From Sarcomyxa edulis (taxonomy: Eukaryota > Basidiomycota > Agaricomycetes > Agaricales > Mycenaceae), in NCBI GenBank assembly GCA_009761415.1, contig QUOL01000006.1, forward strand, positions 372,001-436,000: 64,000 nucleotides of DNA, written 5' to 3'. The translations under genes were made by a program, and so were the position numbers. This document shows positions 33,446 through 46,984 of this stretch, piece after piece. Numbering within the stretch: the stretch's first letter is position 1; each line of letters begins with the position of its first letter. The notes under the pieces are model-generated. The model was not told the origin of the DNA. It saw only the letters and a list, made by a program, of their open reading frames with translations, and did no database searches.

Positions 33446-36400
33446 ATGAAGGCCGTCTTCTCCTCCCTACTCGCTGCTCTTGTATGTGTTTATCACTATC
33501 CTCCATCTTCCATAGAGCTCACATTTCCTGCAGGGCCTGACGACCGTGACTCAAAATGACCGTGACTTTACCACCAGCAGGCGTAGCGTTAGTCTCCCCC
33601 CTCGACATCTCCTAATACTTTACACTTACATCCTCTGACAGATTCATATTCGCGCAAATTCCGGAGTAGCTGTCGATCTTGGTAGCGCTGGCGATTTTAC
33701 CATCCTTGCTCAGAGTGGCATATCTACAGTACCCAATTCTGCTATCACTGGCGACATCGGTCTCAGCCCCGCTGCTTCTACCGCTCTTACTGGGTTCTCA
33801 GAGACGCGAAATGGTGCAACAGGCGAGTTACCACATAATATCTGATTGGCCCACTGTGAAGCTCAACTGGCGTGAAATTGAACAGCGAGCTCTGCCCAAG
33901 TATCCGGAAATATCTTGGCCGCCGACTACGACGCCCCAACACCAGCTACACTAACTTCAGCCATCAACGACATGCAGTCGGCATATAATACAGCTGCAGG
34001 CGAGACTCCGGCTGATTTCACAGAATTTAACGGCGGAGATCTCGGTGGACAAACTCTTGTTCCCGGTATCTACAAGTTCGCGACTGGTGTCACCATTGGC
34101 AGCGGTTTGACTCTGGCCGGAGACTGTAATGACATCTTCGTATTCCAGATTGCGTATGTCTCATATAATTCCACTCGTCTAACCACACAGCAGCTAAATC
34201 TACATATTCGCAGAGGAACTCTAGATCAAACAGCCAATGTCGCCATCACACTTACTGGTGGTATCTCCGCTGGACAAGTGTTTTGGCAAGTCGCTGATGC
34301 AGTCACGCTCGGAGCTTCATCCACGTTCCAAGGTATCCTCCTCGGCAAAACTTCCATCACAGTTGTCACAGGTGGAACTGTCAACGGACGTCTTTACGCC
34401 CAAACAGCCGTGAACCTCCAGCAAGCGATTGTCACCCCCCCTGCTATATTCGATACCTCCACTTGTACTGTCACCACCACCGCTACCACTACCACGACTA
34501 TTCCCGACACCACCACTGTCGCCGCCACTACCACCGTCGTTACAACTGTCGTCACCACTGGGGTTACGACCACCACTGTCGCCACTACCACTGTCCCTGC
34601 TACTATCCCTGATACCACCACCGTACCCGCTACTATCGCTACTACGACTGTAAGTATCTCATCCGCGCGTGCACGTGAGCTTCTCGAGAATCATACTGAA
34701 CATTCCTCCTTCTCTCTATAGCCTATAATCACAGATTCTGGGACCACGACAGCTGTTCCAGCAACGGTAAGAGTAGCTTCCATCTTCTCAGTCACTATCC
34801 GCCTCATTTTCTTATTCGCTATAGACACCCGATGATACAACTACGGTAGCTACAGTACCGCCGACGACACAACAAGTTGGAGTAAGTCTCTCCATATCTT
34901 CATGTCAAGATTCTTGTTGACTTGACTCGTTTATCTAGACGACCGCAGGAATACCTGAGACAACTGCAGCGATACCCGAGACAACTGCTGCCCTAGCATC
35001 GGTGAGTCGGATATAGTCATACTCTACTTTTGTTCACACCGTGCTCCAGGAAACGTTCACTATTCCTGCTACGACCACTACGACTGGAGGCGTAAGTATT
35101 TTTGTTCTTCAAGTCGGAGCTTGCCTAATAATTACGCACGACCATAGGTTGTCATAACTATTCCAGCGACGACGACGACTGTCCCAGCTGGTGCTACATT
35201 GACCATTCCAGCTACTACTATCACGACGAACGGGGTAAGAAATTCATACTCGCTCATTGTCCCCGGAATATATAGCTGATTATCATGCTAGGTCACTATT
35301 ACTATCCCAAGTACTACCCTTACTCCTACATTGGCAACAGCAACACAGACGCAACCCGAAACGCAGACCCAGGCGTCGGAGACTGCTGTAAGTTCCTCGG
35401 TATGAGTGTACATACGGGCTTTTCGAGCTCATATACGCGTTTTCTAGACTCTTACGACAGTTGTTACGTCGACTCAGGTGCGTTTGTTCTCAATCTGCTT
35501 ATGAGGGAAAACAAACCGAACTAAAATCAAATGTTGTCCATATTGTAGTTGGTGACTACGGCGGTTCAGACTACGACGATTCAGACTTTCACTACTGAGG
35601 AGACGACTGCCACGGAGCAGCAGACCGCTACCACGACGCAAGAGACGACTACGACGCAGGAGACGACCACAACGCAGGAGACGACCACAACGCAGGAGAC
35701 GACTACAGCGCAAGAGACGACTACGACTGAGGAGACGACCACGACTGAAATAGCCACTAGCGCGGTGCAATCCGAAACTGCGACAGAGACTACGTCGGGT
35801 ACTACGACAAGTTCGACTGTCAGTAGGAGTACGAGCACGAGCACCAAGGCCTCATCGACGAGTACGAAAGGTGTGACGAGCACTAAAGCAAGGGTTCGTC
35901 TCATTTCTTCAAGTTCCTTTCTGATGATCATCTAATGGTATCGTGTATCGTGATCAGTCTACTATCGTCGCGTCAACTACCACGCGGGCTGTGGCTTCAT
36001 CTTCTGGATGGTGCGTTGCCTCAAAAACCGAATATCCATTGTTCGACTTTCTAACAACCGTCCTCTAGTGCCACTGTCACCAAGACGGTAACGGTGTCTT
36101 CATGTGAGATAACAATCAACAATGACTCTGATCTATTCTAATTGTCTCCCTCAGGTCCTGCGTCGACCACGCATTTTAGCAGTACCACTAGTGATTGCTA
36201 CTGGTCTGTTTCCAAATCAGTCTCCAAATCCGTCTGGACTGCATGCTACAATTCGATATGCTCGGAAGACTCAGTCGCGATAGCGCACTCCAAAACATAC
36301 CTAGCACAAGCCTCCAAAACCTCCATCTGTCGATCGTCTGCACGAGCGTCAGCGACCAAATCTGCCGAGGCTACTTGCAGACCATGCGCTGGCCTCTCAG

Positions 36401-37146
36401 GCTGCTATTGGGCGTCCTCAAGATCGATTTCCTGGTCCGTGTACGATGACTGTTACACCTCAGTGTGCTCACAAGACTCGAGCGCCTTGGCCACCGGTGG
36501 GACCGCCCTCGCTTGGGCTTCCAAAACTTCCGAATGCTCTTCATCCGGCCACGCGTCAGCGACGAAGGGAGCCGCTTCGGAATGTGCGGCCAAAACCTCC
36601 GCCTGCTCGACGACCAGCTGCCCCGCGTCATACACGTCATCGGTATGGACATCGGCATGGGAAGAATGCTACACATCTGTTTGCTCGCAAGACTCGGCGG
36701 CCATTGCGGCGGGTTCTACTGCCATACCTTGGAAATCGAAGTATCACGAGTGTAGTTCGTCCGCGTGCGCTTCTGCGGACGCAGCTTGCAGTACGACAAC
36801 GCAGTATGCGAATGCCACGTCGTCGTCTTCGTCGTATCACTCATCATCGCCATCGTCATCATACTCCTATCCACTTTCTTCCTCTGCTCCATTCAATGTT
36901 TCGTCAGGGATTTTCTCGTCTTCTGCTTCAGTCAATGCTTCATCTTCCGTATTCCTCTCCTCTTCTTCTGTTCTCGCTTCCTCCTCTAATTCGCTATCAT
37001 CTGCCGCATCATCTGCCGCATCATCTGCCTCCTCTGCTGCATCATCAGCATCATCAGCTGCATCCTCTGCTTCATCAGCCGCATCCTCAGCATCCTCAGC
37101 TGCATCGTCCATATCCACCGCCGCGGCCTCTACCACCTCCGCTTAG
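33446..37146 (+). CDS. Secreted DUF3494 ice-binding-like protein with Thr-rich stalk and Cys-rich repeats
   Basis: The first exon encodes a secretion signal (MKAVFSSLLAAL). Residues about 45-265 form a DUF3494 domain, the ice-binding (antifreeze) fold of fungi and bacteria: LGSAGDFTILAQSGIST, ITGDIGLSPAAST, FNGGDLGGQTLVPGIYKF, GDCNDIFVFQIAG and the TFQGILLGKTSITV repeat turns. One intron (about 33822-33900) appears to be GC-AG. A long Thr/Val/Pro stalk follows, assembled from about ten mini-exons of 30-100 bp. Next come three Cys-rich repeats (CYWSVSK, CYWASSR and CPASYTS starts, each with Y-S-CSxDS), and the end is a Ser/Ala-rich tail. No GPI hydrophobic tail is visible. Ice binding itself is inferred from the fold; a cell-wall or adhesive role is possible. 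Confidence 0.85.
35642..35749 (+). repeat. Six 18-bp tandem repeats in the stalk of the ice-binding-like gene
   Basis: Six imperfect 18-bp units, each starting GAGACGAC, encode an ETTTTQ-type hexapeptide. They lie wholly inside one exon; copy-number change would lengthen the stalk without shifting the frame. Confidence 0.85.
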
Positions 37147-38703
37147 ATCCACTTTCCTATATAGAGTTGGGTGGGCGCATGATCTGCTCTTAGTTAGCCA
37201 TTCACGTACGTTTTCCTCGGGGACTTGGTTTACGAATTATCGCCACTACTTATCTCAAGGTTGGCTCCTTTGTAATAATATACTTACTGTATTTTCTATC
37301 CTGTACAATTTACAGTCCTGGTACTTACTTCTACTAAATGCAATGGACTGGCTTACTGCATGAAGTTTGCGCACATGTCATGTCCTGAACAAAGTGAGTC
37401 GATGGAGGTCGATGGTTGAGGGGTGCCAGAAGTCCTGGTATTGGGCGTCGATCGATCAGCTGTCTTCGCCTCGAACGACCGTGACCACTCTTCGTGGCGT
37501 CGCCGTTCAAGTTCCACCTCGATCCTACCCACGAGACACCTACCAGTCGCGAAATTTCCCTATGGACAACCACGAGGGTGAAGTCTATAGTTATGTGACC
37601 AACTACCTGTCTTTCTCAAGGTTTACTACTGATAGAGAGCTCGTAAGGAACGATTTGACCGTCCTACCAATCCCAGTGCTCTTCCTGACGCGCTTTCATA
37701 CTCAGCAGGTCAACGTATCTGGACTTCGAGAAAATCTTGACTTAGGTGACCATGGGGTCCCAGATAATCATCCCGCGGCTTTGTCTTGAGAAACTGCCGA
37801 ATGACTCTACATTCAATCGTGCGGGTCCCGGGTGGAACATGCTGTTATCGATTCCTGGTCATGGATGAAACTCTATTGAAGTGGAGAAACCTCGTCGACG
37901 ATTGAAAAATTCGAACAGCAGCCAAGCTAGAATACAAGACTCGGATGCTTCACCTGAGTGATCTTTGCTCGAAATTCTAGGCGCAAAAATATACGAAATC
38001 GTGGCAGTCCGAGTCGCAGCCTCAGCAATTTGCATCCTCTCTAACAGATAAAAAACTTGGCTTCAAGACGATGTTGTAACTGCCAATGATTTTGTAATCG
38101 AGTCACTCAGTCATTCATACCCGTTTAAACTCATCATCCAGTTCCTGTCGTTTCCCAAAGATAGGATATCTCTCGACGGTCCAACTTTACACGTTTTCAT
38201 GCTCCCTGTTCTAAAATACCCCTCAGAATCTTGGGTACACTTTGGGCGTCAACAGCGCCATGTCTTCGGGTCTTCGTGATCTCATTCTCTTATGCATCCA
38301 AGAACTTCAAGGACGAAGAAGACTTTCATTGGGGACACTACGGCGAGCTGAACATTCGTCGCATATGTTCCTCTCTCATATCTGGAGTTTTTTCTGTCGA
38401 CAGGGCGCCGGTATGCTCACGCTCGCCTTGGACCCCTTGAGAATGTCCATCCATAGTGAGTAAATCACCACGCTTTGCTTCCTCGATAGCATCTTCTCCA
38501 TTTGACGTCGCCTTTTCAAATCAGCCTATTCATGCTCCTCCAGCATAAGGCTCCCGAAATGTGTACAAGCCTTGGCTGGAGCTTCGTTATTGTTATACCG
38601 CGCAATGATTCCGAGACTGCATATATAACTACTGCGCCTATCCCAGGGCTCTCCTTTGGATATCTCATCGACACTTGGCTCTACATACGCACTCCCTTCT
38701 ACG
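37147..38703. other. Spacer between ice-binding-like gene and FAD monooxygenase
   Basis: About 1.5 kb; overlapping small frames (37367-37789, 38231-38463) show no family features. An alternative in-frame start for the monooxygenase lies at 38656. Confidence 0.35.
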
Positions 38704-41212
38704 ATGCATGATACCTTTAACTCTCTGAATGGTTCTGAACATGTACGAACATCAGAGACCGATGTGATAATCGTGGGTGCTGGGCCTGCCGGCCTGATGG
38801 CAGGTCAAGCACTAGCACGACTAGGAGTGAAGGTGCAAATTGTCGATCATAGGTGAATCATTTCCACAATGAACTACTTATATGGAGAGATCTTATGAGG
38901 AACAAGGCAACCGGGTGCACAATACGGCCATGCTGATGGACTTCAACCGCGCTCACTCGAGATTTGGGAGAGTTATGGGCTGCGTTCCATTTTTGCACGT
39001 AGGTCGAACGATGTGCAAGCAATGGTGAGCTCACTTGTATTTGATGGTCTAGACAATCTAGAATCTCATGATGGGGTGTCTTTAGATTTCTTACGAGAAA
39101 GACGAGACTGGCGGTAGAATTGTCCGCTCTATCCCATCGAACAACGTGGTAGTGGACAGTCGATACCCTTATGAATCATCGGCGAGCACCGAGACAATTG
39201 AAGGGACACTCCGCGACTCAATGGAAAACGCTGGTGTCAAAGTCTATCAGCCTGTTACTCCCATCTCCATAGATGTTCTAGACCAAGATAGAAATTCCAC
39301 TCCAGAATTAACGCATCCCGTTAAGGTGACGAACACGGTTATATTTGTATTATATGCATATCGATTGACATCCTGTCAGGTCGTACTCAAACATATACCC
39401 ATCTCCGGTCCCTTAGCTCCGAAAACGAACGGCACCGTGGTCAACGGAAATGGAACGGTGGCTTCTGCTACGAAGACCGAGGTAGTCAATGCAAAGTATC
39501 TTATAGGAGCTGATGGTATGTTTCTGTGTTGCTATTCTATCAATGTCAATGGCCATCTCAATTCGTGGTTTAGGTGCTCATTCATGGGTTCGAAGACATT
39601 TAGGAATCGTCATGGAGGGCGACCAGACCGGTGATTAAATTGCGAACTTTGAGACTATCATGACATTCACCTGTATTGTCGCTGGCTCAGAATATGTCTG
39701 GGGGGTGACGGATGTTCTGGCCGATACCGACTTCCCAGATTTACGGTTCAAGTGCGTCATCCAGTCATCTCAGGGAGCTATGCTCGTACGTGGAAAGGTC
39801 TCATCTCTCATATCCTCTTTCTGATTCTTCTATGGTGTCTAGATAATTCCGCGTGAGGAAGACAAATTGCGCATCTATGTACAATTATCCCCGGAAGAAA
39901 GTGCGAAAACATCAGATGGCCGCTTGGACAAATCAAGACTAAACCCGGAAGCTGTTCGTGCTAGTGTATTCTCGGTGCGTTGACGGCCCCAAAGCGATGT
40001 ATATATTTATTGATATACATACAGCGTATACACGCGGGGTTACTTCCTTACAAGATCAAATTTACGCAAGTTCTTTGGTATACCATCTTCTCCAGTGCGT
40101 ATATCAGTGTATCATCCATGTTTTGCTTGCGAATTCACCGATGTCATAGTACCTCAGAAAGTGGCCACCAACTATTCTTTCAAAGACCGTATTTTCATTG
40201 TTGGAGATGCCTGCCACACTCACTCTCCAAAAGCCGGTCAAGGGGCTAACGCGTCAATGGGAGATTCACACAATCTAGGTGAGAATTTGAATTACTGTCT
40301 GCAACTTCTAATTAATGTGCCTACGCACGAAGCGTGGAAGCTCGCCTACGTTCTTCGAGGATGGGCAGACCCTTCTCTTCTGCAGACATACGAAGCCGAG
40401 AGGCGGAAATATGCCGAGGATTTGATTGCATTCGACAAGCAAATCTCTCACGTCCTAGACGGGGGGGCCGCCATAGATTACAAGAGGTAAAAAGCTGAAT
40501 TCACTCAGGTTAGAATCAGAGTATTGATTTTCGCTCGATCGCGCGCCAAAAGGACTCTTCACGAACGCAACATGTTTGGAAGGTTCGTCGATTATGACCT
40601 ATATGACAAACGCTCCTGAATATTGGACCTTGCCATCAGTGGTATCGGCCTCTGTTATCAATCCACTTTGACCGTCCTCACCCCAAATCAGCCCATGCTC
40701 CACATCAAGCCCGGAGAGAGACTTCCTTGGAGTCCCCTCATCCGGCTTGGTGATTGGCAACCCAAGGATCTTCAGGATATCGCAATATCTGACGGTTTGT
40801 TCAAACTCGTCATCTTTGCATCTGATATCTTGGTCCCTGAGCAGAAAGCCCGTCTGGTCAATTTCTCGGAGGAACTTAGCTGCTCCTTGCGGCCGGAGAT
40901 GATGCATCGGATGTCATGCCACACTATCATCACAAGTCCCAAAGAGAAAACTATATGGACAGACGTTCCGACGTTGTTACAGTCTTGGAAGCGGTACGTG
41001 CACTCTTCACGCTTGGGGTACCAGACTTATGATGTTTTTGGATTAGGGTATTCGTCAGCGAAGAGAAAACCACAACGAGCTGTTATACGAAATATGGTAT
41101 CGGGCCCGAGGGTGCTGTCGTGCTTGTTCGGCCAGATGGCTATATATCCATGATAGTACAGCTCGATGGCATTTCTGCGCAGAAGATAGCGGCCTTTCTC
41201 TATGAGCTCTGA
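38704..41212 (+). CDS. FAD-dependent aromatic monooxygenase (phenol 2-monooxygenase-like)
   Basis: A flavoprotein hydroxylase of the class A (PHBH/phenol hydroxylase) type. The start at 38704 gives MHDTFNSLNG, then the FAD Rossmann motif DVIIVGAGPAGLMAGQAL (GxGxxG). An intron later come QYGHADGLQPRSLEIWESYG, the YLIGADGAHSWVRRHLG block, and the second FAD signature FIVGDACHTHSPKAGQGANA. The C-terminal thioredoxin-like domain, typical of phenol 2-monooxygenases, begins PWSPLIRLGDWQPKDLQD and ends AAFLYEL at 41212. About ten exons; the intron near 40992-41045 restores the frame to VFVSEEKTTT. It should hydroxylate an aromatic or polyketide-derived substrate with NAD(P)H and oxygen (family knowledge). 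It lies near an O-methyltransferase. Confidence 0.85.
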
Positions 41213-42680
41213 TATGCATTCCGATACCCGTTTTTGATACCCCCGATTCTATATCGTAGAGCGTCATTCGTTATCAGTCAAGACAGTCATGTGTGTTAGC
41301 GAAAGATGTGAAGGGCCTGTAATAGGCGGTTCGACTCGAAAAGATATACGCTGCTTAGAATTTACATGATATTCAGGCATGCCGCATCACCTTCGTATAC
41401 TGTTGAGTCCCACGGTCTAAATCTGTTTACATAGATACACTGAAGTAAGATCACCCTTGGCCGAGACTAAACTTACCTCTTCGCCATTGTTCATTGTGTT
41501 AGTCCGGTTCGAAGTCCTCTGATCCATCGTGGAGAATCGAGAGAAATAGGGTAGACTTGGGACTCCAGAAGAATGCATACAGAGCCTTGCATATACCGCT
41601 ATCCAGGGTTAGACCTTGGGAAAAGCAAGACAGCCATACAAGAACCGAGCGTTGTCGATGTAAACACAGTCCAAGCAGGTTGCGATAGTGTCAAGCAAAC
41701 TTCAAAGCGTATCAGCTAGAGTACACGGATCGGAACTAGTTTTTGAGATAAGTATAGGCATCGTTCACTGAGCAATGAAAGCCTGAAGATCGGCGTCAGA
41801 GATTTAGATGATCAGCGGGACAACTGTAATGTCAGGAGAAGAGTGTCAGATAGTGATATACCAGGAGGAAATTCTTGGCAAGCCCGACCTTCTAAAGACC
41901 CGCCAGTCCAGTCTCGTCCAACAGTCCAAGATTAGCAGCTAAGTGAATCCATCATGGCATCCTGCGAATTCCGCGTGTGTTTGGATTATTCGCCGCGTCA
42001 TTTGCTAGTGTCATTTGCTAGCTCTGACTTAACAGTGAATGCAAATGGGTCTTGTTTTGCTCGGCTTGGTACGAGCTCATATACTGTCTCGATGTTGAAG
42101 GAACCAGAGTAGGATAAGCGATACATATCGCCGTCAGCGCATTTCGATATAGTATTTGGACCAACCTGACTTTCATCCGATCCGAGGCATTCATTAGTGT
42201 CGGTCATGACTACTCAATGTATGTCAGTTTCAGTTGCTCGGTCCGTACCTGAGCTGTATTCTCTCTAGAGATAGGCCATTCCCATCTTTTTTCCGTATCA
42301 AAGAGTCCGATGACACGAGGGCCTCCAAGTCGTGGTTTCTCAGAACAATCCGAATGTGAGCGAAAGAAGTTTGAGCGTGGGTTCTTAAAGATCTCCGATT
42401 GGAGGCTGTTGCCAATCAGCGACAAATTTAGCTGCAAGTCTCACATGACTCTCAGTCACCGGACTGAACCAAGATTGTACTCATACAAACTCGCTATTTT
42501 CTGTACATTTCCCTACGAGAGAATGGCTCGGGTCGAGGGTTTCACGGAGCCCAATGGTACGGTCAATTGAAACCCTGTCATCGTAATATGATTCATTGAA
42601 TGGATGTGAGTGGCACACGGTATAGAAGGAGCATGAAAATGAGAGTAGGTATTTCGTCATATACCATGCATATAGAACTG
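41213..42680. other. Spacer between monooxygenase and O-methyltransferase
   Basis: Two adjacent minus-strand frames (41998-42207 and 42210-42437) look partly protein-like but cannot be joined in phase by an obvious intron and match no known family, so no gene is called. Confidence 0.35.
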
Positions 42681-44759
42681 TTAGGCCAGGCTGAACTCAA
42701 CTAGACCAACTTCACCTGAGTCCCATAGTTTGATGAACTTGAAACCAGCCTCTTTTCTAGATGGAAGACCGAGAAGTGAGCAGTTAAGCTTGGTTTCAAC
42801 GTTTCGCGTTATAACTTACCCTATGTCGACGAATTCCTGCAGAGTTCGCTCTTTACTGAAGCTGGTGCTCAACATGTTGATATCCTGCTCGTAAGGACGG
42901 ACCCTGCCCATTCCATAATTAGCAAGAAGAGGTTCGGGTGCCTGAGTAAGATAACGTTTCAGAGGGTCGGACGCAAGAAGCACAACGATAGACTGGACCT
43001 GTTTATACAAAGTCTCCGAGTCTAGGTCGCGTGCTTGATATTGCAGGACAAATTCGTCTGATTGGTGGAATAGGTTAGCTGGCGCTATGAGAACGGACGG
43101 AGCTGTTCTGGTCTACTTACGAACGAGGAGACGGCTAGAAGGTTTCATCGATTTCCGGATGTTACTGAGTATCGTCAAACACTCCGCGTAAGGCCAATCG
43201 TGTCTGCATGACAGAATCCGTGAGTTTTCATATCTCTGACAAATAACAACTATCCTACAAGACATGACGCAGCTGTTACAAGATCGTGAGACAGAAGATA
43301 TAAAACCGTGTATAAATGGACTTGCATAGTAAAAATCGCAACCAGCGACCGGTGCATTCTTGAAGAAATCTAAAGGGACAAATTCCACCATATCATTCTG
43401 AATGGCCGACGGAAGCTCTTTCGCCCAATGCTGGCAAGAAGGTATCAGTGAGGTATTAAGGACTGCAAGCGGGTTCTTACCTCTCTCCCTTCCCCAATTG
43501 CTCCGGGTAGATCCTGTAGAATGACTTTGAACCGAGGAAACGCTCTAGCTAACTCAAGGCTGATGTGTCCATTTCCTCCACCAACATCACAAATGGTGAT
43601 CTGCGTATCAGAGGGAAGTGTTGCCCAGGGGTATACTGTAGAGATATGAGATCATCGTATAGCAGACAAAAGAATACCTTCGACGGGCCTTTGGGTAGCA
43701 TGCTCTTTCCGGTGACTTCACCCCACCCTACCATGGCTTGGGCAAAACGCTGACATCAGTCAGCGATAAGTAATGCAAGGTAGATAGATAGATGCTCACT
43801 TCTGCTCTGGCTTTACCTTCAGGCTATAGAAGAAGTTCAAGGTCAGAGTCGAATCATGGTCAGAGTCCCGAGCCTGTACATACCAGGGCATGAGATTCGA
43901 AAAGCGTTTTTCCGTGCGCGCGTGTGAAGGGAGCATCCTCGGGAAGAGTTGATAGTCCCGTCTTCAGATCGGCCAAAGCGTCGCCCAAGTAAGCCGAAGC
44001 TTTGCAACCCTCGTTCGCCCTGAAAAGCAGAGATATAAGATGCGCTGAACATCAGGAGAATAACGTACATCTGGACGACTAGATCGGATACTGGATCTGT
44101 AGATAGGAGCTTCATGCTTAGACGGTTATTCGCAAATACATTGGGTTTGACTATAGGGTTTAAGAAGGTCGATAACGTTATGATATAGAAATAAATCTGG
44201 AGTGTACCTTCGGTGAAGCAGTGCTTCGTAGCTAGCACTCGCAGGATCCGCGCCAACTTATCTGGATCGAGGCTTGACTGTTTCGCCAAGACATCAACGT
44301 GAAGACCTCCAGGTTTGTGCACAAGAAAATCGGCAATCTTTGCCTCCGCAACAACGCGCATGCAGGCTACTTCCTCGAACTATACGATCTTGTTAACACG
44401 CCGTCATGATATGTGTATTACGACAACGTACAGCATATACTTTCTGGAGAGAATAAGAGGGATATGTATCAGACTGGAACGACGGAAAGCTCGGATAAAA
44501 TACGGCTCACATTTGTGACAACATGGCCGGGACTAGCGACAGTAAAGCTCAACTGTGCGCATGCAGCCTCGATGATTCGTATGGCTTCACTGAGCTCTGG
44601 GGTTACGCTCTCGGGAGTATCGAACGGACCCGGGACTAAAGAGTCTAGAGAAGGTACGACCTGATTTACGGCAGCATATTCAGATATAACGACCTTCACG
44701 TTGGCTTGGATGAGATCCAAAAGCTCTACGAGGGGAGCAGGGGCGGTAGTAGTCGACAT
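42681..44759 (-). CDS. SAM-dependent O-methyltransferase (COMT-like, family 2)
   Basis: Transfers a methyl group from S-adenosylmethionine to a hydroxyl, usually of a phenolic or polyketide product. The start at 44759 gives MSTTTAPAPLVELLDLIQAN; a dimerisation-type helical region follows with RVVAEAKIADFLVHKPGGLH and LARILRVLATKHCFTEG. The SAM-binding motif is ITICDVGGGNGHISLELARAFP, and the catalytic His lies in HDWPYAECLTILSNIR. The C-terminus reads EAGFKFIKLWDSGEVGL...FSLA, ending at 42681. At least eight exons. It faces the FAD monooxygenase tail to tail across about 1.5 kb, an arrangement seen in small secondary-metabolite groups; a shared pathway is inferred only. Confidence 0.82.
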
Positions 44760-46837
44760 CGATGGGTGTTCTTGCTGACCCTTTGTTCTGGGTTGGATGC
44801 AGGCGGAATAGTGTCAGATGGCCAACTCCTCAAAGCCACTGTTATAGGGCTGGGATAAAATATTTCCATGTCAAGAGCTATGTCCACGGTGGAAATCTTT
44901 GCTAATATATGATCCTCTGGCTTTTAAATATTGCTCTGCTTCGGATCCAAACGACTCGACGGTCTGGTCAGCTTGAATTGAACGGACCAAATCCCATCAT
45001 GCGGAAGAGAAGCATCCATTTGCTGGTGTGCGACAAAAAGACGCTGCCAAGAGTTTAGAAATGAGATGGGACTGGCCACGGGTCATTGAGAGCTTCCGAA
45101 ATAGCAGTCAGACAGCGCATAGAGGCAGGAGAGAAGTAGCAGCTTCAAGGGGATGGAATATGGGCGACATAAGCTCAATTGAAGTCTAAGTTCATGTGCC
45201 AGTGAGAGCCTGCGCAAAAGCGGTGTCGGAGCTTGGTCGGAGTGTGAGCGGAGTCTAACGGACATACTAGTCACATGTCCTCCGCTGTCCACCATTTTTT
45301 CCCGAATCCCTCGCTCAATGGTTGCACAATGCAGACACGCCGGCCGCCTCTGAATCCTTTTCCAACATGCAGAAAACGTGGTCGCAACCTTTTTCTACTC
45401 GTCTATTGTGTAGCTAAGCAGACCGTTCAAGTTGATGCGATGACTCGATCCATTGCTCAACTCGAATGACTAGATGTGCTCTTCAATATATGCTCATCAG
45501 CTTACAGGTCTAGGATCCCAGAACCGACGCCGCGGACGTGATACTCATTTGGTCTTATTCGTATTGTCCCGCGAACATCAATGTCAACTACTTGATGTCC
45601 ATATGCACCTGTAGTGAGATTCGATGTTATATATAGACACGAGTAATTCTCTATGGTCTGGTGATATCAACATGTTGGACCTACTGAATGGATACCATTA
45701 CCCCCTGTACTCGCACCGGATGACCTCAAATCTACCCTAGACCGTCTCTGATAGGCGTACTCATTGGTTGTGCGTCCATTCTATTTCTGTGTGCTGATAG
45801 GCCCATGTCATTTTTTGTGCCCATAGGCCGGTCACAAGAATCTCAAGATACATTTTCTACACAGTACCACGAGCTCCGTAGGAACGACGGGAGGCAAGTT
45901 TTTCTTCGCGGCTGTAACCCTGCAGACTAACGCTCCAGAGCCTGCGATGAATTCTGAGATACCCGAGGTAAATGATATCCACTAAGGCAGTGCGAAAAAT
46001 TCCATTCTTACGCCGGCCAGACTGATCCCACAGAACTTGACCTCGGAGCTACGCCCAGTTTCTCCCAGCTGCTGAAACGATTCCGAACCTATCATGTTTC
46101 CTTCCGTTCCCGATGTATAAGATTGACGATGGCGATTACACGCCTCTCCACTCATCGTCCGCCAACCTGTGAATCACTCGAATATCTTCCCTTGCACTTC
46201 ATGTCCGACGATCAGACGCGACCGGGACAGTGCTTTCTCGCCATCGGATTCTCAGTATCACTATGTGTACAATTCTTACCGTGCTGAATCGTCTCAGATA
46301 CTATTGGTCCCATGGTGGTAATGTCTCAAGCATCTAACGCGGTTTGATATGGCACAAAAACCCCGGTACAGGTGGTCAGAGGGCCTGGCATCATGATAGA
46401 TAAATTCTCGAGGTCGAGTTTCACAGTAGCAAAGAACAACGTCTGAGATAGCTTACAGCTACGTGCACGAAATCAAACGAGCAATCGTTCTCGCAGGATC
46501 GAAAAAGGATCGACGCACAGTGCGTCCGACGCGGTGCTGTATTTGGTTTGGCTTGATGATGACCTTGAGAATAAATAATAGTTGCGAAAGATATTGTGAT
46601 GTGATGCTAAGTAAGTGATTGATTTGCAACGTGATTTCGTTACAGAGCGAGCCGTTATATCATTTGAACCGGAGAGTGGTCAACAGAGTCGCCGAGTCGC
46701 TGTGACCGTCATGAAGTCCTCGATATTTCTAAAGTCACCGAATCATTGTATAATATTATCATACCTATTTACTGTAATGCAAAACCTGTTCTTACTGACG
46801 AACTGTCGGAACTAGCCGCCCTGCCACTTTGCTGATG
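44760..46837. other. About 2 kb without a recognisable gene
   Basis: Only short frames with no family features (45083-45295, 45275-45469, 46615-46815). It should hold the O-methyltransferase promoter at its left end. Confidence 0.35.
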
Positions 46838-46984
46838 TGCGCACCATCATGATGGACTATTGGAGTTGGTAACAGATGGTATACAATCGAAAAGCACAGT
46901 GGTTGTCTTCGTGGTCGTGGGATCATTCTGTCCGATAACATAGCCATTTTGCAATGTCCAAGGATATCCGAGCGCCATGATGAA

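Noticed and set aside
36371..37363. Long frames opposite or alongside the Ser/Ala-rich end of the ice-binding-like gene
   Set aside because: They are shadows of the biased codon usage of the repeat region; the plus-strand frame to 37146 is the one joined in phase to upstream exons.
41998..42437. Two adjacent minus-strand frames that might form a gene
   Set aside because: The only plausible intron between them (about 39 bp) does not keep phase and neither part matches a known family.
44760..46837. Transposon in the 2-kb gene-free stretch
   Set aside because: No transposase or reverse-transcriptase motif, no terminal repeats seen.
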